From NCBI RefSeq assembly GCF_002250655.1, contig NZ_NOZR01000012.1:87293-151292 (forward strand): a DNA stretch of 64,000 nt, given 5' to 3'. Both the position numbers and the translations under genes were made by a program. This DNA is from Mycolicibacterium sphagni (lineage in GTDB: Bacteria > Actinomycetota > Actinomycetes > Mycobacteriales > Mycobacteriaceae). Shown here piece after piece: positions 59,478-64,000 of the stretch (positions are counted from its first letter, which is position 1; each line of letters starts with the position of its first letter). The notes under the pieces were generated by a model. It saw nothing but the letters and a program-made list of their open reading frames with translations, ran no database searches and was not told the origin of the DNA.

Positions 59478-60184
59478 TTCTGCGGTCCCGCGGTCAGCAT
59501 CTCGATGGCCAAGCCGATCTGTTCGTCGAACAACACACCCAGGTCGGTGAAGGTGTCCGCGCCGTATTGGCCGAAGACCTCGAGGCTGACGGCGCCGATG
59601 ATCAGCGCCCACATCGCGGTGCACCTGATCACCAGCGCGTCATCGCCGGGGAAGCCGAACTCGTCGCGCACTTGGGAGAGGTCCGTTGACATGGGTTGCG
59701 CGACATGATGTTCGGTGAGCGCAATGTCGCCGGTAATCACGCCGGACGCGACCGCGTCGAACAGCATCCCGATTACCCGGGTGCCTGGTCCGGTGGTCAG
59801 TTCGGCGGGAGCGTGATAGCCGGGTACCGGGCTGCCGTATAGCAGGGCCCATTCGGCGGGTTGATCCAGCGCCCAGCGCCGTACTGCGTGCGCGATTGCC
59901 CTGACGTCGGCTCGCCACCCGGCGTCAGTGCCCACCCTGGCCTGCCCGACGGAATCGGCCAGATCGGAGTACGCGTCGACCAGTAACAGGGTCAGCAGGG
60001 CGTCGCGACTGGCGACGTAGCGGTACACCGCCGAGGACACCATGCCCAGGTCGCGGGCGATTGCGCGCACCGATAAGCGGGCCGCGCCCTCGGTCGCCAG
60101 CTGCCGGCGGCCCAGCTCGATGATCTGCCGCTCGATGCGTCGCCGCGAGTCCTCTCGTTTCCCCACGCGCCGAGTGTCGCACAT
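59474..60184 (-). CDS. TetR-family regulator (Rv1816-like)
   Basis: 236 residues. Helix-turn-helix: RRRIERQIIELGRRQLATEGAARLSVRAIARDLGMVSSAVYRYVASRDALLTLLL. The C-terminal domain is helical with a ligand pocket and fits the group with the C-terminal domain of Rv1816, whose ligand is unknown. It is divergent from the Ddn-like gene, and a dyad in between is a likely operator. It is upstream of the VOC/flavoprotein pair on the same strand. Confidence 0.92.
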   Translation of the reverse strand: MCDTRRVGKREDSRRRIERQIIELGRRQLATEGAARLSVRAIARDLGMVSSAVYRYVASRDALLTLLLVDAYSDLADSVGQARVGTDAGWRADVRAIAHAVRRWALDQPAEWALLYGSPVPGYHAPAELTTGPGTRVIGMLFDAVASGVITGDIALTEHHVAQPMSTDLSQVRDEFGFPGDDALVIRCTAMWALIIGAVSLEVFGQYGADTFTDLGVLFDEQIGLAIEMLTAGPQN

Positions 60185-60232
60185 CCGAGAACAGTGCTCT
60201 TGATTTCCACCGTTCCGGATGGCATCGTTGTC

Positions 60233-60247
60233 GAGAGCATCGCTCTC
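60233..60247. promoter_or_regulatory. candidate TetR operator
   Basis: GAGAGC ATC GCTCTC is a perfect 6+3+6 dyad in the divergent region between the TetR gene and the Ddn-like gene. A weaker related site, GAGAACAGTGCTCTT, lies at 60187-60201. Confidence 0.55.
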
Positions 60248-60267
60248 TAATTAGGAAGGATTGCCAG

Positions 60268-60705
60268 ATGAACCACTATGACCGCCCGAACGCCGCTGCC
60301 CGCGCCTTCAACGCCATAGTCCGCAGGCTCGCGGAGGCGGGCATCAGCATCGCCGGAACCCGCGCGCTACGAGTGCGCGGTCGTAAGTCCGGCGCCCTGC
60401 ACAGCGTGGTCGTCAACGTGCTGCGAGTGGACGGCACCGAATACCTGGTCTCCCCGCGCGGTAACACCCAGTGGGCGCGCAACGCGCGAGTGGCCGGCGC
60501 CGTGGAGCTCGGGCCACGCTGGCGGCGGACCCCGGTAGCGTTGACCGAAGTGGCCGACGAGGCCAAGCCCGCGCTGCTGAAGAGTTATCTCGACCGGTGG
60601 TACTGGGAGGTCAAAGGGCACGTCGCCGGCCTGACGCCGGATTCGAGCGCTGACCAGTTGCGCGCGGCCGCCCCGGCCATCCCGGTGTTCGCGCTGGCGC
60701 GCTAG
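60268..60705 (+). CDS. deazaflavin-dependent nitroreductase-fold protein (Ddn-like)
   Basis: 145 residues. LRVRGRKSGALHSVVVNVLRVDGTEYLVSPRGNTQWARNARVAG is the split-barrel F420-binding core of the Ddn/DUF385 family. Such proteins reduce quinones or other compounds with F420H2. It is transcribed away from the TetR gene and is probably its target. The stop overlaps that of the convergent protease by four bases. Confidence 0.9.
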   Translation: MNHYDRPNAAARAFNAIVRRLAEAGISIAGTRALRVRGRKSGALHSVVVNVLRVDGTEYLVSPRGNTQWARNARVAGAVELGPRWRRTPVALTEVADEAKPALLKSYLDRWYWEVKGHVAGLTPDSSADQLRAAAPAIPVFALAR

Positions 60706-61397
60706 CTGGCGTTCGCCTCTTGAGCCGCAGCAACATTGACCACACCGGCATCCGCCCGGACCTGCTGGCTGGTGGCCACCCAGGACACCGCCGCGGGCAG
60801 ATTGCCCCAGGTGCTGTTGAACAGCCCCATGATCACGGCCTTGGTGTTGCCGACCGGCATATAGACCGGACCGCCGGAATCACCCTTCTGGCTGACCACG
60901 CCGTTCTCCATGGTGAACCAGCCGTTGTTGACCCGCTCGACCGAGCCGCAGCTTTCTCCCGTGATGACCCCGAAGTGGCAGATCGGTTGGCCCTGGGTCA
61001 TCGCCGGGGCGGCTTCGGCGACCAGCTGGCGGCCGCCGGGCAGGATGTTGTTGACCGCGACGTCGGGCGCCAGCGCGATCGTCTCGTAGTCGGAGATCAC
61101 CTGGTCGGTGCGCACGACGGCGCCGTCGGGGGTGTTGTCCTGCGAGGTCGAGACCACACCGATGACGCGGCCGTCGCGATCGGTGACCGGCCCGTCGGCC
61201 CGGCAGTGGCCGGCCGAGTAGGCGATCCGCGCCGCGGGGTCGACGAATCCGAGCGTGCAGACATTACTGGCCTGGCGGATTTCCATCCCTGGTGAGACCA
61301 CTGCACCGGGCGTAGCGTCAGCCACCGGTGCCACGATCGCGGACGCGGCCAGAGCCGCGGCGGTGACGACAACACTTCTCAGTGAAAAACGAGTCAC
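60702..61397 (-). CDS. secreted trypsin-like serine protease (Rv1815-like)
   Basis: 231 residues with a signal peptide ending near ADATPGA (about residue 30). The triad is visible: His in YSAGHC, the Asp probably in the NTPDGAVVRTD or DYETIAL region, and Ser in VSQKGDSGGPV. Four Cys in pairs could form disulfides. It should act in the periplasm or outside. The M. tuberculosis counterpart Rv1815 has no assigned substrate. Confidence 0.88.
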   Translation of the reverse strand: MTRFSLRSVVVTAAALAASAIVAPVADATPGAVVSPGMEIRQASNVCTLGFVDPAARIAYSAGHCRADGPVTDRDGRVIGVVSTSQDNTPDGAVVRTDQVISDYETIALAPDVAVNNILPGGRQLVAEAAPAMTQGQPICHFGVITGESCGSVERVNNGWFTMENGVVSQKGDSGGPVYMPVGNTKAVIMGLFNSTWGNLPAAVSWVATSQQVRADAGVVNVAAAQEANAS

Positions 61398-61536
61398 CCT
61401 ACACCCCGATCGGTCGGCGGAACGTCAAGGACGCGCCGCGAAAGTATCTCGACTGTGTATCGGCGTCGATTTCAAATCGTTACCAACGAACTATGACGTA
61501 CCCGGCGTGTCGCCGCAGCAATCCCGTCAGAGGGGG

Positions 61537-62943
61537 TTAAGAGTCGAACCCCAAGCCCAGTTGGTCGAGGGTGCGCAGGAAGATATTGCGTTTGCCGGCG
61601 TTGTGATCGGCCCGGTTCAGCGACCATCGGGTGGCCTGGATACCGACGCTGGCGGCCGGCTCGGGCGGGAACGGAAGTGGTTTGCGGTTGACCATTTCCA
61701 GCTCGGTTCGCTCGGTGGGGTGTCCGCTCAATAAATCGAGGCAGACATCGGCGGCGAACCGGGCGGCGCCGACACCGAGGCCGGTGAACCCGTTGACGTA
61801 GGCGATCCGGCCGCGGCCGGCCAGGCCCCAATGCGCACAAAATCGGGTGTTGGTGTCGATCGCCCCGGCCCAGCGGTGGCTGAACCGTACGTCCTCGAGT
61901 TGGGGGAACGTGATGAAGAAGTGCGCTGCGAGCTTGCGGTAGGTATCGGGCCGGTCTTCGTAAGTCGGGTCGACGCGGCGGCCGAAGTGGTAAACGGCGT
62001 CATAGCCGCCCCAGACGATTCGGTTGTCGGCCGAGAGGCGGTAGTAGTGGAACTGGTTGGCGCTGTCACCAATGCCCTGCCGCGAACGCCAGCCGATTGA
62101 TTCCAGCTGAGCCGGCGTCAGCGGCTCGGTGGCCAGCACGTAGTCGTACACCGGGATGGTGTGCAGCCGGTTGCGCTTGAGCAGGCTGGGAAACACGTTG
62201 GTGGCCAACACCACCTGGTCGGCCTCGATCACTCCCGCGGCCGTGCTCACCTGAACGCCGCTGCGTTCGCGGGTCAGCGACAGCGCAGGGGTGTGCTCGA
62301 AGATTTGCACGCCGGCCTCGGCGCACGCGCGGGCGAGCTCGAAGACCAGCCGCGCGGGGTGGACGATCGCGCAGGTGTCCGGCGCGAACAGCCCAGCCTG
62401 ATAGGTCGGTGAGTCGACCTGGGCGCGCACCGCAGCCTCGTCCAGAAACTGCCCGTCACCGGCGTCGGCACCGTCGGCAAGCCATTCGACCTGATGCGGT
62501 TCGGTGGCCACCGTCAGCATGCCGGTGCGCTCCCAGTCCACCTGCATCTCATAGGTGCCGATATCGGCCTGCATGCCGTCGAGATTGGCCAGGCCAAGCC
62601 GCTCCAGCTGGTCGAATTCACTGGGCCAGCGGGATTTTCCGTTCTCCGCACCGTGGGTGATGCTGGCCTCGACGAAGCCGCCGTTGCGCCCGGACGCCGC
62701 CCAGCCCACCCGCTCGGCCTCGATCAGCACCACCCGGGCGCCGGGGTTGCGTTCGACGGCGTGCAGTGCCGACCACAGACCGGCGTATCCCCCGCCGACC
62801 ACCAGCAGGTCGCACGTCAGGCCGCCCGGCAACCGCGGGTAGTCGGGGCGCGGGATGTCCAGCCACATCGATCCGAACGCGGCTGACCCCAATGACCGGG
62901 AGATCAGATCAGGGTCGACTCGGCTGTCGAATACGGTCCGCAC
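61537..62943 (-). CDS. FAD-dependent DAO-family amine/amino-acid oxidoreductase
   Basis: 468 residues from GTG 62943 (protein VRTVFDSRVD...). FAD site CDLLVVGGGYAGLWSALHAVERNPGARVVLIEAE, then SGRNGGFVEASI and a C-terminal GRGRIAYVNGFTGLGVGAARFAADVCLDL typical of the DAO/DadA-type family. It probably oxidises a secondary amine or imino acid. The frame is open upstream to 63048 but that would overlap the sterol desaturase gene; it starts 28 bases after that gene instead. Confidence 0.87.
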   Translation of the reverse strand: MRTVFDSRVDPDLISRSLGSAAFGSMWLDIPRPDYPRLPGGLTCDLLVVGGGYAGLWSALHAVERNPGARVVLIEAERVGWAASGRNGGFVEASITHGAENGKSRWPSEFDQLERLGLANLDGMQADIGTYEMQVDWERTGMLTVATEPHQVEWLADGADAGDGQFLDEAAVRAQVDSPTYQAGLFAPDTCAIVHPARLVFELARACAEAGVQIFEHTPALSLTRERSGVQVSTAAGVIEADQVVLATNVFPSLLKRNRLHTIPVYDYVLATEPLTPAQLESIGWRSRQGIGDSANQFHYYRLSADNRIVWGGYDAVYHFGRRVDPTYEDRPDTYRKLAAHFFITFPQLEDVRFSHRWAGAIDTNTRFCAHWGLAGRGRIAYVNGFTGLGVGAARFAADVCLDLLSGHPTERTELEMVNRKPLPFPPEPAASVGIQATRWSLNRADHNAGKRNIFLRTLDQLGLGFDS

Positions 62944-62971
62944 CTGAGCATGGTGCCACGATGTGGCCGAG

Positions 62972-63901
62972 TTACCTGGCGAACCGTGCGAGCCGAGGAC
63001 CCGCGGTGGCCCCCGCGGCGGGCTGCCAGCCTGGCGGTCCGACGACATAGCCGAGCCGGTCGCGCCAGCGGGTGGCCGAACGCACGTCGCGGGCGATCGC
63101 CGCGTATTCGTGCGTCTGCAGCTTCCAGATGTTGAACGTGGTGACCGGCTTGGTCAGTCCGTAATGCGGGCGGAACAGCTCGGGCTGGAACGAGCCGAAC
63201 AGCCGATCCCAGATGATCAGGATGCCGCCGTAGTTCTTGTCCAGGTATTCCGGATCCATGCCGTGGTGCACCCGGTGGTGTGACGGTGTGTTGAACACGA
63301 ACTCGAAGGCGCGGGGCAATTTGTCGATGTGCTCGGTGTGCACCCAGAACTGGTAGATCAGACTGATCGAGAAGCTGGTGAACACCATCCACGGCGGAAC
63401 ACCCAAGAGCGGCAACGGAATCCACATGATGATCTCGCCGCTGTTGTTCCATTTCTGGCGCAGTGCGGTGGCGAAGTTGAAGTACCGGCTGGAGTGGTGC
63501 GCCTGATGGGTGGCCCAGATCAGCCGTACTCGGTGGGCGGTGCGGTGGTAGGCGTAGAACAGGACGTCGACGCCCACGATCGCGATCACCCACGTGTACC
63601 ACTTCGTCGGCGACAGGTGCCACGGGGCGACGCAGGCGTAAAGGGCCGCGTAGCCGAGCAGGGCCAGGAATTTCCAAACGCCCATGGTCGCAATCGACGC
63701 CAGCCCCATCGAGATCGAGGCCCAGGCGTCCCGGGACAGGTATGCGCCGGAGGCGGGCTGCTCGGCCTCGGTGAGGCGCTCAAGCTTGCGCGCGGCGGTC
63801 CATTCGAGGATCAGCAGCAGCAGGAAAAATGGAATCGCGAACAGCACCGGCTCCCGCATCTGGGGCGGGAGAACGGACAACAACTCTCCGACTCGGTCCA
63901 C
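62972..63901 (-). CDS. erg3: sterol desaturase/fatty-acid hydroxylase family membrane protein (Rv1814-like)
   Basis: 309 residues from GTG 63901, which has GGAGG seven bases before it; longer frames reach 63970. The three His boxes of the di-iron family are present: HRTAHR, HQAHHS and HRVHHG. Several membrane helices surround them (LFAIPFFLLLLILEW, FLALLGYAALYACVAP). M. tuberculosis Rv1814 was named erg3, C-5 sterol desaturase, by homology; mycobacteria do not make sterols in the usual sense, so the true substrate is uncertain. It is transcribed with the DAO-family gene. Confidence 0.88.
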   Translation of the reverse strand: MDRVGELLSVLPPQMREPVLFAIPFFLLLLILEWTAARKLERLTEAEQPASGAYLSRDAWASISMGLASIATMGVWKFLALLGYAALYACVAPWHLSPTKWYTWVIAIVGVDVLFYAYHRTAHRVRLIWATHQAHHSSRYFNFATALRQKWNNSGEIIMWIPLPLLGVPPWMVFTSFSISLIYQFWVHTEHIDKLPRAFEFVFNTPSHHRVHHGMDPEYLDKNYGGILIIWDRLFGSFQPELFRPHYGLTKPVTTFNIWKLQTHEYAAIARDVRSATRWRDRLGYVVGPPGWQPAAGATAGPRLARFAR

Positions 63902-64000
63902 GCGCGTCCTCCGATGTCGCGGCCTAGACGGTATGGGGGCTGACTCGGGGCCGAAGGCCTCGGGCTGCAATCGGACGTGGGTTGCCGGTGTCGAGTGAAC

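Noticed and set aside
62944..63048. Upstream extension of the DAO-family oxidoreductase
   Set aside because: It would overlap the end of the sterol desaturase gene and lies before the usual N-terminus of the family.

Overview
The window is high-GC chromosomal DNA from a mycobacterium, probably a Mycolicibacterium-type environmental relative of M. tuberculosis. From about 14.7 kb to the end, most genes have recognisable M. tuberculosis counterparts in the same order, roughly the Rv1814 to Rv1860 stretch read in the opposite orientation: apa-modC-modB, two oxidoreductases, ndh, the urease operon, a BlaI/M56 pair, gnd, guaB1, two CNNM/CorC proteins, glcB, gcvP, resR, garA, gcvH, sbp, pgsA2, secA2, bacA, a flavoprotein, TetR, secreted protease and sterol desaturase. 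This assignment rests on recognised protein sequences and remembered gene order, not on a search. I see no insertion sequence, prophage, CRISPR array, tRNA or rRNA.

1-14.7 kb is a metabolic accessory region: a truncated alpha/beta hydrolase, an arylsulfatase, a glycine-rich lipoprotein candidate, an aldehyde dehydrogenase translationally coupled to a fused double CaiB/BaiF CoA-transferase, a divergent phosphoketolase, a CPBP membrane protease, a CGNR regulator facing an unknown gene across an ordered operator-like array, a cupin, a zinc alcohol dehydrogenase and a small GlsB-type membrane protein. 14.7-17.7 kb holds apa and molybdate transport genes modC and modB, but not modA.

17.7-36.7 kb runs through SDR, LLM flavin enzyme and ndh, then a hemophore-like secreted protein and a PrrB-like histidine kinase with no response regulator beside it. 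Opposite lies a thioesterase-ureABCFGD operon. Upstream of it is an FhuF-like gene that has lost the iron-sulfur cysteines and carries two IdeR-type iron boxes; a third such box precedes the thioesterase-urease operon. BlaI/M56 genes, gnd, guaB1 (GMP reductase type) and two CNNM proteins follow.

36.7-53.3 kb is the conserved central block: malate synthase, a membrane-anchored VWA protein, glycine decarboxylase under a tandem glycine riboswitch, the growth regulators ResR and GarA, the lipoyl carrier GcvH, the DUF881-sbp-DUF881-pgsA2 membrane set and the accessory secretion ATPase SecA2. GcvP, GcvH, GlcB and GarA all act in glycine, glyoxylate and TCA-linked metabolism, so the block couples carbon and nitrogen flow to growth control.

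53.3-64 kb has a PheA/TfdB-type monooxygenase, the BacA importer coupled to a CadD-type transporter, a steroid-dehydrogenase-like flavoprotein with a VOC protein behind a perfect KstR-type palindrome, a TetR regulator with its own dyad, a deazaflavin-dependent nitroreductase-fold protein, a secreted serine protease, a DAO-family oxidoreductase and a sterol desaturase-like membrane protein. The main leads are the iron-box/FhuF-like/urease arrangement, the CGNR half-site array, the KstR-type site, the orphan PrrB-like kinase and the Asp-to-Glu change in the fused CoA-transferase.
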